64,000 nt of DNA. Source: Muriicola marianensis. Its GTDB lineage: Bacteria > Bacteroidota > Bacteroidia > Flavobacteriales > Flavobacteriaceae. Below are positions 9,116-20,158 of the stretch, piece by piece. A program made the translations under genes and the position numbers. The stretch's first letter is position 1, and each line of letters begins with the position of its first letter. A model generated the notes under the pieces. The model did not search any database, had not been told where the DNA came from, and saw only the letters and a list, made by a program, of their open reading frames with translations. Location: assembly GCF_014638095.1 (NCBI RefSeq), contig NZ_BMFH01000001.1, positions 2,325,012-2,389,011 on the forward strand, in the 5' to 3' direction.

Positions 9116-9703
9116 TTATTTCCCGCGGTAATAATTCAAAAGTATGGAATCCATCTCTTTTTTTCCGCCGATGATGTCTTCGACGGTCTTCCAGGTAGAA
9201 TCATTAACCAAAGCCCTGAGGGGTTGTTTCTTTTCAGATATCAGGTTAAAAACCTTGCGAAGTTCGGCATCCCATACCTCGTGGTAACGCAAAAGATCAT
9301 CCGGAAATACCACTTTCCGATCTGTACCTTCATCCACTCCCGTGAAAGGTTCCTGTAAGTTCAAATATCCGTAATCATCTGTGAGTTGTTCCCCTTTTTT
9401 GATGTCGCGGATGGCGATCTCGAATTCGTAGGCGGTGGAGAGGCAATTCGACCTGAAACTGTGGTTGACGTAGCGCCCCAGATCCCAGCAAAGGACATAA
9501 TGTCCCTTATTATTCCTGTAGGTGTAGGTGTCAAGGATAGTCTTGTAGATGGGAGGCATCTTTTCGTATTGTGCAGAGGTGAACTCCCTGTCGAGCGCAT
9601 CCAGTACCCAGGTAATGGTGCCGGCCGGGATATCCCTGGTGGCCACCACGCCGTAGCCTATGGTCTTATTTATAAATCGCAGTTCCGTATCAGGGTGGAT
9701 CAT
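9116..9703 (-). CDS. SET domain-containing protein (putative lysine methyltransferase)
   Basis: A 195-residue protein almost entirely occupied by a SET domain, which transfers methyl from S-adenosylmethionine to lysine. Seen in order: the N-terminal strand IGYGVVATRDIPAGT (15-29), the SAM-site motif YVNHSFRSNC (N80-H81) and DDYGYL (109-114), with the tyrosine expected at the active site. The post-SET cysteine cluster of eukaryotic enzymes is absent, as in other bacterial versions. The target is unknown. It stands alone, between DinB-like and VanZ-like genes on the same strand. Confidence 0.82.
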   Translation of the reverse strand: MIHPDTELRFINKTIGYGVVATRDIPAGTITWVLDALDREFTSAQYEKMPPIYKTILDTYTYRNNKGHYVLCWDLGRYVNHSFRSNCLSTAYEFEIAIRDIKKGEQLTDDYGYLNLQEPFTGVDEGTDRKVVFPDDLLRYHEVWDAELRKVFNLISEKKQPLRALVNDSTWKTVEDIIGGKKEMDSILLNYYRGK

Positions 9704-9761
9704 AATATTGGGGATAATGGATGACCTGATTAAATGTACTTATCATTTAGATTCGCCCGAC

Positions 9762-10322
9762 CTACCTAACCGCCTTTTTTTTGAGAAAATTTCTCAGCAG
9801 GAAAAGTGCTACGGAGGTGGTAATGGCCATGGTCACGGCTATGCTGTTAAAGGCGATGTCCTGGGGGTCGAATACTCTGTTGGGCAGGAAGAACTGTATC
9901 CCTTCATCCAGGGCACCCAGCAATACGCCGCAAATCCAGGCGGTAATAGCGGGCTTCCAAATCCTGTTTTCTGTTGCGTATCTTTTTCCGAATGCCTTGT
10001 GCAGAAGTACGGCAAGTACGCTGTATTCGATAAGGTGGCTGCGTTCAGGAGCACCCAGCCTGAAAAAGAACATGACATAGACCGCTGCTATACCGATCAG
10101 AAAGGCGTATTCTACTGCACCGGGTCTCCGGATCAATCCGTGCAGCAGCACAGCCACGGCAACCAACAACATACCCGATAAAAATATCACTGCCTGAACA
10201 TTCTGGTCTCTCAGTTCATTAGCCAGAGGCTGACCTATAAAGAGGGTGGACAGGATCGTCAGATAAACCACCATAACTGCTATCCACAGATGCTTCTCCT
10301 TTATTTCTGTTATTCTGAACAT
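9762..10322 (-). CDS. VanZ family membrane protein
   Basis: A 186-residue membrane protein with about five hydrophobic segments. The VanZ-like core is visible in the second half: ERSHLIEYSVLAVLLHKAF (about 93-111), then LDEGIQFFLPNRVFDPQDI (about 137-155), which carries the conserved E-x-x-Q and R-x-x-D-x-x-D residues of the family. VanZ proteins are linked to low-level teicoplanin resistance in Gram-positives, but most bacterial homologues have no defined role. No van genes are nearby, so a resistance role is not supported. Confidence 0.8.
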   Translation of the reverse strand: MFRITEIKEKHLWIAVMVVYLTILSTLFIGQPLANELRDQNVQAVIFLSGMLLVAVAVLLHGLIRRPGAVEYAFLIGIAAVYVMFFFRLGAPERSHLIEYSVLAVLLHKAFGKRYATENRIWKPAITAWICGVLLGALDEGIQFFLPNRVFDPQDIAFNSIAVTMAITTSVALFLLRNFLKKKAVR

Positions 10323-10366
10323 AGATGCCTTTTGAGAATTCTGAAGATTTCAGCTTTACTCTTATT

Positions 10367-10936
10367 TTATTTGCTATCTGAACTGAGCTTCTTTGCGATC
10401 CGTTGAATGGTTTTCCAATTCCTGGTCGTGACCCCTTTTCCATAAATTCTTTCGACCAGGGCCATTGCTTTTGGCGTATCGCTCTTGTTGAGATCCAGTA
10501 TGCTATAAAGAACTTGCCCACTCTGCCTCAGGATTTTAAAAGATCCGTCCTCGCTGCTCATGGGGTATTCATTTGTATCTTTGACCGTATTGCCGAGGAA
10601 CGTAACGTAACAGCGGGTCTTTTCGTTCAACTCCTCGTCTCGGAAGGGTTCTGTTTTGGACATACCCTTAAGAATTTCGGCATCCAAAACTTGTGTGGGT
10701 ATCTCAAAAGCAAACACCTCCCTCAGGTGAGAGGAGATGTGATCCTGAATACTTGCAGTATCGTGATTGTCTGACAGGAAAATCACATTACCCGAATTCA
10801 AAATAGTTATAACTCCTGTATACCCCATATTTTGCATTTCCTTTTTTAATTGGGCCATAGGCATCTTGTGGTGACCTCCCACGTTGATGCCTCTCAGAAG
10901 GGCTATATAGGTCTTTGATGAAGTTTTCGATACCAT
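10367..10936 (-). CDS. DUF1697 domain-containing protein
   Basis: A 189-residue cytosolic protein of the DUF1697 family, function unknown. The family signature is clear at the N-terminus: YIALLRGINVGGHHKMPM (about 10-27), MGYTGVITILNSGNVIF (about 37-53), and a conserved C-terminal GVTTRNWKTIQRIAKKL (about 168-184). Length matches the usual 170-190. It appears to be a single gene; katG lies divergently 232 bases away. Confidence 0.85.
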   Translation of the reverse strand: MVSKTSSKTYIALLRGINVGGHHKMPMAQLKKEMQNMGYTGVITILNSGNVIFLSDNHDTASIQDHISSHLREVFAFEIPTQVLDAEILKGMSKTEPFRDEELNEKTRCYVTFLGNTVKDTNEYPMSSEDGSFKILRQSGQVLYSILDLNKSDTPKAMALVERIYGKGVTTRNWKTIQRIAKKLSSDSK

Positions 10937-13421
<2,485 letters not shown>

Positions 13422-13442
13422 ATCTCAGCATCGATATATATG

Positions 13443-13473
13443 GAAAATGGCCCCTTTTGGGGCCATTTTTTGT
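13443..13473 (+). terminator. Intrinsic terminator after katG
   Basis: GC-rich stem AAATGGCCCC / GGGGCCATTT with a four-base TTTT loop, followed by a T run. It can act in both directions, since the DUF6090 gene on the minus strand ends 14 bases further on. Its stem is almost the same as that of the terminator at 14337-14364. Confidence 0.85.
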
Positions 13474-13486
13474 GCTCTTTTTTGAC

Positions 13487-14257
13487 TTAAGAATCTACTT
13501 CAAAGTCGATCAGCGAACGTATTGTCTTGATCTTTTCCAGCAGGGGCATGTAGTGCTCTCCCTCTACACTGATACTCGTAATGATAAAGGTGAGAATGTT
13601 GTTCTCAAATTCACGGCTTCTAAACATCTCCATGTTGCTGTAAAATACGTCGGATTTCTCTATTCCCATTATCTTGTTGCTGATCCCTGTTTGATCAAAA
13701 ACGGTTCTGATGCTGGCGTTGTTTCTGCGAAACATATCCCTGATCTTTTCCCGCTCTAATCTCAGATCCTGTTCCTGTATTTTGATGCTTTCCAGGAACG
13801 AGCTCCACGAAGCGAGGTGAATCCTCAAGTCGTCGTTAGAAATATCCCGAAGGCTACCGGAACTGATCATCTCATTCAAAACGGCGTTGTTCGGGTAATA
13901 GGCGATTTCATAAGCGAAGGAATTATATCCCAGTTGGGAGAGCGTTTCTTCCAGATCAGAGGAAGGATTTTTATCAATCACGGAAAGGATCTTTTTTGCA
14001 GCCTCGTAATTCTTCCTGTTCACCTCCATGAGAGTTTCCAGTTTTTTCTGGCTCACCAAAAACTCTGATTGCAGGCTCTTGAGGTAGGTCTGTTCTTTTT
14101 TTCTGAGGATACGGTCCTCGTTGTAGTTGTTAATACTAAGGGCGATCAGAATGCCTATGACCACCAGGATGATCTCACCAATGGCGTATTTTAAATATTG
14201 TCCGGCCTTGTTTTTCTCGATGAGATTATAACGTATGCGTCTGAAAAATTTGATCAT
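13487..14257 (-). CDS. DUF6090 family protein
   Basis: A 256-residue protein with the N-terminal signature of DUF6090: MIKFFRRIRYNLIEKNKAGQ, then YAIGEIILVVIGILIALSIN as a single membrane segment (about 25-43), then an extended helical periplasmic domain (about 44-256) with coiled-coil character (KKEQTYLKSLQSEFLVSQKK). The family is frequent and multicopy in marine Flavobacteriaceae and has no known role. The gene is flanked by two nearly identical terminators. Confidence 0.82.
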   Translation of the reverse strand: MIKFFRRIRYNLIEKNKAGQYLKYAIGEIILVVIGILIALSINNYNEDRILRKKEQTYLKSLQSEFLVSQKKLETLMEVNRKNYEAAKKILSVIDKNPSSDLEETLSQLGYNSFAYEIAYYPNNAVLNEMISSGSLRDISNDDLRIHLASWSSFLESIKIQEQDLRLEREKIRDMFRRNNASIRTVFDQTGISNKIMGIEKSDVFYSNMEMFRSREFENNILTFIITSISVEGEHYMPLLEKIKTIRSLIDFEVDS

Positions 14258-14336
14258 ATGTATTAGGTGATCGGTTTAAGGGTGAAAGTAAAAAAAAACG
14301 CATTAGCAGAAACCCATATTTCAATTAGGATAAACA

Positions 14337-14364
14337 GAAAATGGCCCCAACCGGGGCCATTTTA
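14337..14364 (-). terminator. Intrinsic terminator after the NTF2-like lipoprotein gene
   Basis: Stem AAAATGGCCCC / GGGGCCATTTT around a short AACC loop, 18 bases beyond the stop of the minus-strand gene at 14382. The stem is nearly identical to the katG terminator about 0.9 kb away. Confidence 0.8.
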
Positions 14365-14381
14365 TAGTCTTAAACGGGAAT

Positions 14382-14945
14382 TTATTCCTCTGCAACCTGT
14401 ACAGCCAGGCCGTTTACGTCAAAGTAGTCGGAGGCAGCGGCGATCTTACCCTCATCATTTACTGAGATGATGGCGTAGAATTTGACACCTACGGGCTTGC
14501 CGGTTGCGGTATGGGTGGCATTCCAGGTACCATACACCCTTATATTGTTGGATTCCGTGGTAGCGGTGGCTTCAGGGAAGACCGAACCGGACCAGTAGCC
14601 ACCTTCGGTTGCATTGGGTGTGGACACCCCGGGAGTAAAGCTGATGTCGTCAAAATTCTCGTGATAGTTCTTCAGGGCAGCCAGCAGGTCGTCCTTCCCT
14701 AACCATTGGTTGCCGTTGAACTGGGGCGGGCTCCATTGAAGGGTATCCGCCAGCAGGTTGGTAAGGGTTTCCAGATTTTCGGCTTCGTGGGCCTTGTAAA
14801 AGGCCGTGATGATGGCTACTTTGGAATCGAAGGCAGCGTAGTCAGGAGCTTCGGCAGCATCCATCTGCTCTTCAGATGCAGCCTGTTTGCAAGCAGAGAG
14901 GGCGAGTAAGCCCAGTACCGCAAGGGTAATGAATCGTGTTCTCAT
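14382..14945 (-). CDS. NTF2/SnoaL-like domain lipoprotein
   Basis: A 187-residue exported lipoprotein. The signal ends in the lipobox LLALSAC (C19). The mature part (about 45-175) has the alpha+beta layout of the NTF2-like/SnoaL fold: KVAIITAFYKAHEAENLETL, LLADTLQWSPP, DDLLAALKNYHENF and a final strand GVKFYAIISVNDEGKI. Such domains bind small ligands or act as isomerase-like enzymes; the role here is not readable. The C-terminus ends QVAEE. It is likely monocistronic with its own terminator. Confidence 0.75.
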   Translation of the reverse strand: MRTRFITLAVLGLLALSACKQAASEEQMDAAEAPDYAAFDSKVAIITAFYKAHEAENLETLTNLLADTLQWSPPQFNGNQWLGKDDLLAALKNYHENFDDISFTPGVSTPNATEGGYWSGSVFPEATATTESNNIRVYGTWNATHTATGKPVGVKFYAIISVNDEGKIAAASDYFDVNGLAVQVAEE

Positions 14946-15037
14946 GGGTTGGTTATTTAATTGGTTTATAATGGTTTAAGGTACAAAAAATATAGAACCG
15001 AAAGGCATCCTTTTTTTAATGCCCGTAAGATTTATTG

Positions 15038-15952
15038 TCAGTTGCTATAGACCCTTACATAATCCACTTCCATGATTCCCTCTGTAAAGGATGCAGGAAT
15101 TTCACCACCCAGATTACCCCCCATAGCCACATTCAGCAGCAGGTAATGAGGGTTGTCATAGGGTTTGTCTGTGGTATTAGACAGTTCATGGACCAGGGTA
15201 TCATCTACGTAGATCCTCATATATTCCTCGTCCCATTGCAGAATGTACAGGTGGAATTCCTCTGTGGAACCGGGATTAGGGATAGTTGATCCCTCTGTTT
15301 GATAAGCGCCAGTTTGGGTGTTTCCCCAGTGGAAGTATCCCAGGGAAGTGTTTTTATCCCACCCCCTTTGTTCCATGATATCGATCTCCCCACAAGCTGG
15401 CCAGCCCACGCTGCCATATTCAGACCCAAAATAGTTTCCGGTCTCGTCAATATTGGCGCCCAGAGTCCAGATAGCAGGCCACGTACCCCCGGGTGACGGG
15501 AGTTTAGCCCTGACCTCCACCCGGCCGTAGGTAAAGGCGAATTTTGAATTCAATCGGGCTGAGGTAAAGGATTTAGTTATCCCATCAGAAGTATATTTTT
15601 CACGTAAAGCCCTAATCTTCAGAGTGCCGTCGCTGACATAGGAATTTTCCGGTCTTGCCGTGTAATGTTGTTTTTCTGCGTTAAACCAATGGCCTTTTGC
15701 CGGACCGACGACCTGGTAGTGCCATTTCTCAGGGTCCGGTCTGCCCTCGTATTCGAATTCATCGGAAAAGATCAGGGAGAGCGTATCAAGATGCTCCGAT
15801 TTATGGTCAGATGTGATGTCATTGGCGGATCCGTTTCTGGTCTCAGCACCCATTGGGATGTCAATAACGGATTCATTGCCTGTAGAGGAGCTGGAGGAAA
15901 TTAGGAAGATAGACAGCAGGATTATACTGAGAAGGACTTTAGTATGGTTCAT
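15038..15952 (-). CDS. Glycoside hydrolase family 16 protein (laminarinase/beta-glucanase type)
   Basis: Exported 304-residue beta-glucanase. A signal sequence covers about 1-22, followed by a serine-rich linker. The GH16 domain (about 58-303) shows FSDEFEYEGRPDPEKWHY, the substrate-cleft stretch GTWPAIWTLG, and the catalytic motif GEIDIMEQRG with nucleophile E189, D191 and acid/base E194. The spacing E-I-D-I-M-E, with the extra methionine, is that of beta-1,3-glucanases (laminarinases) rather than E-x-D-x-E kappa-carrageenase types. It ends in EVDYVRVYSN, typical for the family. It could let the cell use algal laminarin, but no SusCD pair is adjacent. Confidence 0.9.
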   Translation of the reverse strand: MNHTKVLLSIILLSIFLISSSSSTGNESVIDIPMGAETRNGSANDITSDHKSEHLDTLSLIFSDEFEYEGRPDPEKWHYQVVGPAKGHWFNAEKQHYTARPENSYVSDGTLKIRALREKYTSDGITKSFTSARLNSKFAFTYGRVEVRAKLPSPGGTWPAIWTLGANIDETGNYFGSEYGSVGWPACGEIDIMEQRGWDKNTSLGYFHWGNTQTGAYQTEGSTIPNPGSTEEFHLYILQWDEEYMRIYVDDTLVHELSNTTDKPYDNPHYLLLNVAMGGNLGGEIPASFTEGIMEVDYVRVYSN

Positions 15953-16041
15953 CGGAGATTCAAAATTTTAAGTCACCAATGATACTCAATTTTTCCGGGA
16001 GTTAGGGTATGGTATTTCCAGGCACCTGAGTTTTGTAAGTC

Positions 16042-16563
16042 TCATATCTTTTTAACCATGTTGTACCATACAAGATCTTCCCCGTCCGGAAAATAAGGGG
16101 CATTCTTCTCGAACTGCATCCCCGCCTTTTCCATGACCCTGATGGAGGCGATGTTCTCCTTCATCGCAATGGCGACTATCCGTTGCAGTTTGAGGTCGTT
16201 GAAAGCATAGGTCAAAATGGCCCGCGTGGCCTCAGTGGCCAGGCCTTGTCCCCAAAATTCCGGCAGAAAGCGATACCCAACGTCAACTTCGTCAAATTCC
16301 GGGAGATAGGCCAGACCAGACCAGCCTACGAACTGGTCGCCCTCTTTCAGGACAGTCGCCCAGCGGCCATAGCCGTATTTTCGGTAATCCGCTTGTTTTT
16401 CGGCTATCTTATTGCGGATTCTTTCGGGTGTGGTGATGACCCCTTCCCCCGTATATCGCTGCACTACGGGGTGGGAATGCAGCCGCATCATATCATCTGC
16501 ATCTTCGGGGCATAGTTCCCTCAGGATCAGGCGTTGGGTTTCTAGGATGGGTTTGGGTTTCAT
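16042..16563 (-). CDS. GNAT family N-acetyltransferase (RimJ/RimL type)
   Basis: A 173-residue acetyltransferase of the RimJ/RimL-like GNAT group. Seen: LETQRLILRELCPEDADDMM at the start, VGYRFLPEFWGQGLATEATR containing the acetyl-CoA pyrophosphate loop (Q-G-L-A-T-E), and ENIASIRVMEKAGMQFE, the conserved C-terminal motif. The start at 16563 (MKPKPILETQ) is chosen because codons upstream in frame lie in the repeat region and look non-coding. Acetyl acceptor unknown. Confidence 0.85.
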   Translation of the reverse strand: MKPKPILETQRLILRELCPEDADDMMRLHSHPVVQRYTGEGVITTPERIRNKIAEKQADYRKYGYGRWATVLKEGDQFVGWSGLAYLPEFDEVDVGYRFLPEFWGQGLATEATRAILTYAFNDLKLQRIVAIAMKENIASIRVMEKAGMQFEKNAPYFPDGEDLVWYNMVKKI

Positions 16564-16614
16564 GGTTGGCAAAAGAGATGATGGAATAAAGATAGAATTT
16601 ATCGGGACGGAATT

Positions 16615-17064
16615 ATGCTGTGGACTGGATTCTTTCCTCCCCACCTTCGTTTCGGAAACATCCAAAGTGGATGGGTGCTGCACAGCAATTCCTTTTCCCC
16701 TCTCCAAAGCTCAGACAAGCCTGGCTTTTGCGACGGAAAAGTCCTTCTGATGGGAATTGCTTTGTGAAAGGACTGGATTGCTTCCTCGCTATGTTCGGAA
16801 GCGGCCTGGGGGGTGGCTGTACAAAGAAAGCCATTCGCCATGCTGTGCATGGCGCTGCTTTTTCATTTGCTACAAGTTTAACCAATATTGAAATTGCTTT
16901 GCCAAGGGGATTGGATTCTTTCCTCCCCACCTTCGTTGAAAACTTCGGTGGATCGGAAAGGGCCTAAGGAGGTAGCTTTACAAAGAAAGCCATCAAACTC
17001 GCCAGGGCGAGTTTGCTCCTTTTCCTTTGCTCCCAAGCTGGAACAAGTTCCGCTTGTCCGCAAA
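16615..17064. repeat. Degenerate tandem units resembling the 3' end of tRNA-fMet
   Basis: About 450 bases without a credible gene. Three imperfect units begin near 16622, 16771 and 16908 with GGAYTGGATT followed by TTCCTC and, in the first and third, CCCCACCTTCG. The same words in the same order, GGGGACTGGACTC, CC and ACCTTCG, open the minus-strand initiator tRNA at 17101 (read as plus strand). The second and third units continue with a shared TACAAAGAAAGCCAT (near 16824 and 16979) leading into a hairpin, and the units end in CTTTG before the next GGAYTGGA. I read them as decayed copies of the tRNA 3' end plus its downstream hairpin. Short ORFs here are by-products. Confidence 0.6.
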
Positions 17065-17095
17065 GAAAAAGCCACCAACTTTCGTTGATGGCTTT
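17064..17095 (-). terminator. Intrinsic terminator downstream of tRNA-fMet
   Basis: On the minus strand, immediately after the tRNA 3' end, AAAGCCATCAAC, loop GAAA, GTTGGTGGCTTT and a short T run form a 12-bp stem with one mismatch. A second copy of the left arm as an inverted partner (16981-16996 with 17085-17100, 16 bp perfect) could form a competing larger stem. Confidence 0.7.
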
Positions 17096-17100
17096 CTTTG

Positions 17101-17173
<73 letters not shown>

Positions 17174-17294
17174 ATGTGGACGGCAAATATACAACGGTTT
17201 TTTAGCAATATCAAGATTTCCCCGGAGAATTATTTGGAGCCGCCGGGATGGCCAAACCTGTAAAAATACCTACCTTCGGACGCGAAGAAACTCT

Positions 17295-18659
17295 ATGGAA
17301 GCGATCAACGATTTTCTTTCCGCCCTCATCCCATATACGGAATGGCCCATGTTTATCCTGCTGATCGGTGGGGGGCTTTTCCTGGTCTTCTATTCTCGGT
17401 TTTTGCCCTATCGGTTCTTTGGGCATGCGATCGCCATAACCTCCGGGAAATACGACGACAAGAATGCCAAAGGTGATGTGAGTTCCTTCCAGGCCCTAAG
17501 TGCGGCTGTGGCTGCCACGGTAGGCCTCGGGAACATCTCAGGCGTGGCCATCGCCATACACGACGGGGGACCCGGAGTAGTCTTCTGGATCTGGGTTACC
17601 GCCCTCCTTGGCATGTGTATCAAATTCTATTCCTGCAGCCTGGCCATCATGTACCGGGGTACCGACTCCGAAGGGAAGATGCAGGGTGGCCCCATGTTCT
17701 ACATCACCCAGGGAATAGGCCCAAAGGCCAAACCCCTGGCCACCTTTTTCTGTATCTGCGGACTGTTTGGCTTCCTGGGGGTCTTTACGGCCAACCAGTT
17801 TACTGAGACGTTTATGAGTGTGGTAGACCCAGTAGAAACGGTGTACGCTACCAGTGAATTCAACTGGAAACTTGGGATCGGGATCGTGCTTGCGGTGATC
17901 ACGTCCTTTGTGATCTTCGGGGGGCTGACCAAGATCGCCAGGGTGGCTTCGGCCATCGTACCCTTTATGGTCCTGGTCTACCTGGTCTCTGTGATCGTCG
18001 TTATGGCCCTGAATTCAGAACTCATCTGGCCTTCCCTGAAAATGATACTCACCGAAGCCTGGAATTTCAATACTGTCGTAACAGGTGGGTTCTGGGGCCT
18101 GGTGATCATAGGGATCCGCAGGGCTATGTTCTCCAATGAAGCCGGACTCGGAAGCGCCCCTATGTACCATGGACAATCCAAGAATGACGAACCCATTAAA
18201 GAAGGCCTGGTGGCCATGCTGGGTCCCTTTATCGACACCATCATGGTCTGTACCTTTACTGCCGTGGTCATCATCCTGAGTGGAGCATACCTCGAAGACG
18301 GAAGCGGGATCGTCATGACCCTCACCGCCTTCCGAAGGACCCTCTTCGGATACGGAGATGAGCTCCTGATGCTGATCGTCACCGCCTTTGCCCTTTCCAC
18401 CCTCTTTACCTATTCCTATTACGGGGTAAAGAGTTTGTCCTTCCTCTCCAATGCGAGGATAGGTAAATGGTACAATGTGTATTTTGTGGTCATGATCATC
18501 TTTGCAGCCGTAGCTTCCCTTGAACTGGTCAAGAACCTGATCGACCTCTCATACGCCCTCATGGTCATTCCCAATATGATCGCGGTGTTGTACCTTGCAC
18601 CCAGGGTGAATAAAGCCGCCAAAAAATATTTTGCCCAACATGCCCAACGTAAAACATAA
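17295..18659 (+). CDS. Alanine/glycine:cation symporter family protein
   Basis: Inner membrane amino acid carrier of 454 residues (AGCS family) with about 10 hydrophobic segments. Family marks include SSFQALSAAVAATVGLGNISGVA (within about 62-86), GGPGVVFWIWVTALLGM, the GGPMFYI segment, and ANQFTE. It co-transports small neutral amino acids with sodium or protons. The start codon ATG 17295 is 122 bases from the tRNA. The last 20 bases overlap the start of era, so the two genes are probably translated from one message. Confidence 0.9.
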   Translation: MEAINDFLSALIPYTEWPMFILLIGGGLFLVFYSRFLPYRFFGHAIAITSGKYDDKNAKGDVSSFQALSAAVAATVGLGNISGVAIAIHDGGPGVVFWIWVTALLGMCIKFYSCSLAIMYRGTDSEGKMQGGPMFYITQGIGPKAKPLATFFCICGLFGFLGVFTANQFTETFMSVVDPVETVYATSEFNWKLGIGIVLAVITSFVIFGGLTKIARVASAIVPFMVLVYLVSVIVVMALNSELIWPSLKMILTEAWNFNTVVTGGFWGLVIIGIRRAMFSNEAGLGSAPMYHGQSKNDEPIKEGLVAMLGPFIDTIMVCTFTAVVIILSGAYLEDGSGIVMTLTAFRRTLFGYGDELLMLIVTAFALSTLFTYSYYGVKSLSFLSNARIGKWYNVYFVVMIIFAAVASLELVKNLIDLSYALMVIPNMIAVLYLAPRVNKAAKKYFAQHAQRKT

Positions 18660-19530
18660 AGCCGGTTTCGTCAACATCATTGGCAATCCCAACGTGGGGA
18701 AATCTACCCTCATGAATGCCTTCGTAGGGGAGAAACTCTCCATCATCACCTCCAAGGCCCAGACCACCAGGCACAGGATCCTGGGGATCGTGAACGGGGA
18801 GAACTTCCAGGTGATCCTTTCGGATACTCCGGGCATCATCAAGCCGGCCTATGAATTGCAGAGCGCCATGATGGACTTTGTGAAATCGGCCTTTGAGGAT
18901 GCTGATATCCTACTGTACATGGTCGAGATAGGTGAAAAGGCGTTGAAGGACGAGGCCTTCTTTGAAAAGATAAAGAACAGCCAAATCCCGGTACTGCTTT
19001 TGTTGAACAAGATCGATACGGCAGACCAGGCCCTCCTTGAAGAACAGGTGCAATACTGGCAGGAACAATTGCCTAAGGCTGAACTCCATCCGATTTCGGC
19101 CCTGAGCAATTTTAACGTAAAGAACGTTTTTGAGCGTATCATTGAACTGCTCCCTGAGAGTCCGCCCTATTTCCCAAAGGACCAGCTTACGGATCGGCCT
19201 GAGCGCTTTTTTGTGAACGAGACCATACGTGAAAAGATCCTGAAACACTACAAAAAGGAGATCCCTTATGCCGTGGAGATCGAAACAGAAGAGTTCCTGG
19301 AGGAAGAGGGGATCATCCGGATTCGCTCCGTGATCATGGTGGAACGGAATTCACAAAAAGGAATACTCATCGGCCACAAAGGCAGCGCCCTGAAAAGGGT
19401 TGGGGTAGAGGCGCGCAAGGACCTGGAGCAATTCTTTGACAAGCAGGTCCACATTGAGCTCTATGTAAAGGTCAACAAGGATTGGCGCAGCGACAGCAGA
19501 CAGCTTCGGAGGTTTGGGTATCAATCCTGA
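18640..19530 (+). CDS. era: GTPase Era
   Basis: Essential GTPase of 296 residues that binds the 3' end of 16S rRNA and helps 30S maturation. Motifs: G1 GNPNVGKST (15-23), the G2 region with TTRH, G3 DTPG, G4 NKID, and a C-terminal KH domain (about 200-296) with the signature IGHKGSALKRVG. It ends RRFGYQS. ATG 18640 is preferred to an in-frame TTG at 18631. It overlaps the symporter gene by 20 bases and its tail overlaps the convergent gene at 19521 by 10 bases. Confidence 0.96.
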   Translation: MPNVKHKAGFVNIIGNPNVGKSTLMNAFVGEKLSIITSKAQTTRHRILGIVNGENFQVILSDTPGIIKPAYELQSAMMDFVKSAFEDADILLYMVEIGEKALKDEAFFEKIKNSQIPVLLLLNKIDTADQALLEEQVQYWQEQLPKAELHPISALSNFNVKNVFERIIELLPESPPYFPKDQLTDRPERFFVNETIREKILKHYKKEIPYAVEIETEEFLEEEGIIRIRSVIMVERNSQKGILIGHKGSALKRVGVEARKDLEQFFDKQVHIELYVKVNKDWRSDSRQLRRFGYQS

Positions 19531-20036
19531 GCCTTGGCCTTATCTCCCAGTACATTCATCAGGAATGTGTGGAGTTCTTTCATCTGGGGTTTCCCCTTTT
19601 TCTTCCCGGCCCTTCCCATCGCATAGAAGATAAACCAGAGGACCACCATGCCTCCCATGGCTCCTATCAACCACCCATAGGGTTTGTTCAGGACGGCACT
19701 GCTGTAGGCCCAGATCCCGAAGATGATAAACAAGGTGGCCACCCCGAAGTGGAGGAACATAAAGAAGGTCCACAGGGTAGGGTTAGGCCCGAAAAGCCCA
19801 TATATCCTGCTCCCTCCGTTCTCTTCTTCAAGGATCTCCAGGTGGAGCTGGGGCGACCAGAAGTGGGCGTCATCCGATTTGAATTTAATAAACACATGAT
19901 CGTCCATCCGCTTGATGTGATAAGGAACCCCTTCTAACTCTTCAAAGGCTTCCAGCAGGGTCTCCTTGGGTTCCCCCCGCTCCAGGTTGAAACGAGGGCG
20001 CAACACGATCTCATTGGGCAGTGGTTTCATAGTCAT
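19521..20036 (-). CDS. Two-helix membrane protein, unknown function
   Basis: A 171-residue protein with a soluble N-terminal part (about 1-85: NEIVLRPRFNLE, DHVFIKFKSDDAHFWSPQLHLEI), two membrane segments (about 88-107 and 118-138) and a basic tail after the second (GRAGKKKGKPQMKE). The N-terminal half looks like a small alpha+beta domain facing the cytosol. I do not recognise a family. It lies convergent to era and divergent from der. Confidence 0.62.
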   Translation of the reverse strand: MTMKPLPNEIVLRPRFNLERGEPKETLLEAFEELEGVPYHIKRMDDHVFIKFKSDDAHFWSPQLHLEILEEENGGSRIYGLFGPNPTLWTFFMFLHFGVATLFIIFGIWAYSSAVLNKPYGWLIGAMGGMVVLWFIFYAMGRAGKKKGKPQMKELHTFLMNVLGDKAKAQD

Positions 20037-20112
20037 TTTATCAAACGAGAAGTTACAATATTAGGTGCAATTTTTAGCTTTTGAGATCATAAGAGTTCTG
20101 ATATTTCTCATC

Positions 20113-20142
20113 TTGTTTGTCAATACATTAATACTACCTTTG
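20113..20142 (+). promoter_or_regulatory. Bacteroidota-type promoter before der
   Basis: TTG at 20113-20115, 19 bases, then TACCTTTG at 20135-20142, matching the -33 TTG / -7 TAnnTTTG consensus. The der ATG follows 16 bases later, so the leader would be very short. Confidence 0.55.
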
Positions 20143-20158
20143 CCCCAAGTTTTTAGCT

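Noticed and set aside
9762..10322. VanZ gene as a glycopeptide resistance determinant
   Set aside because: No other van genes are present, and VanZ-like proteins are common in bacteria without such a phenotype.
15038..15952. GH16 and GH2 genes as parts of a polysaccharide utilisation locus
   Set aside because: The genes are 8 kb apart, with unrelated genes between, and the only SusCD pair is over 30 kb away.
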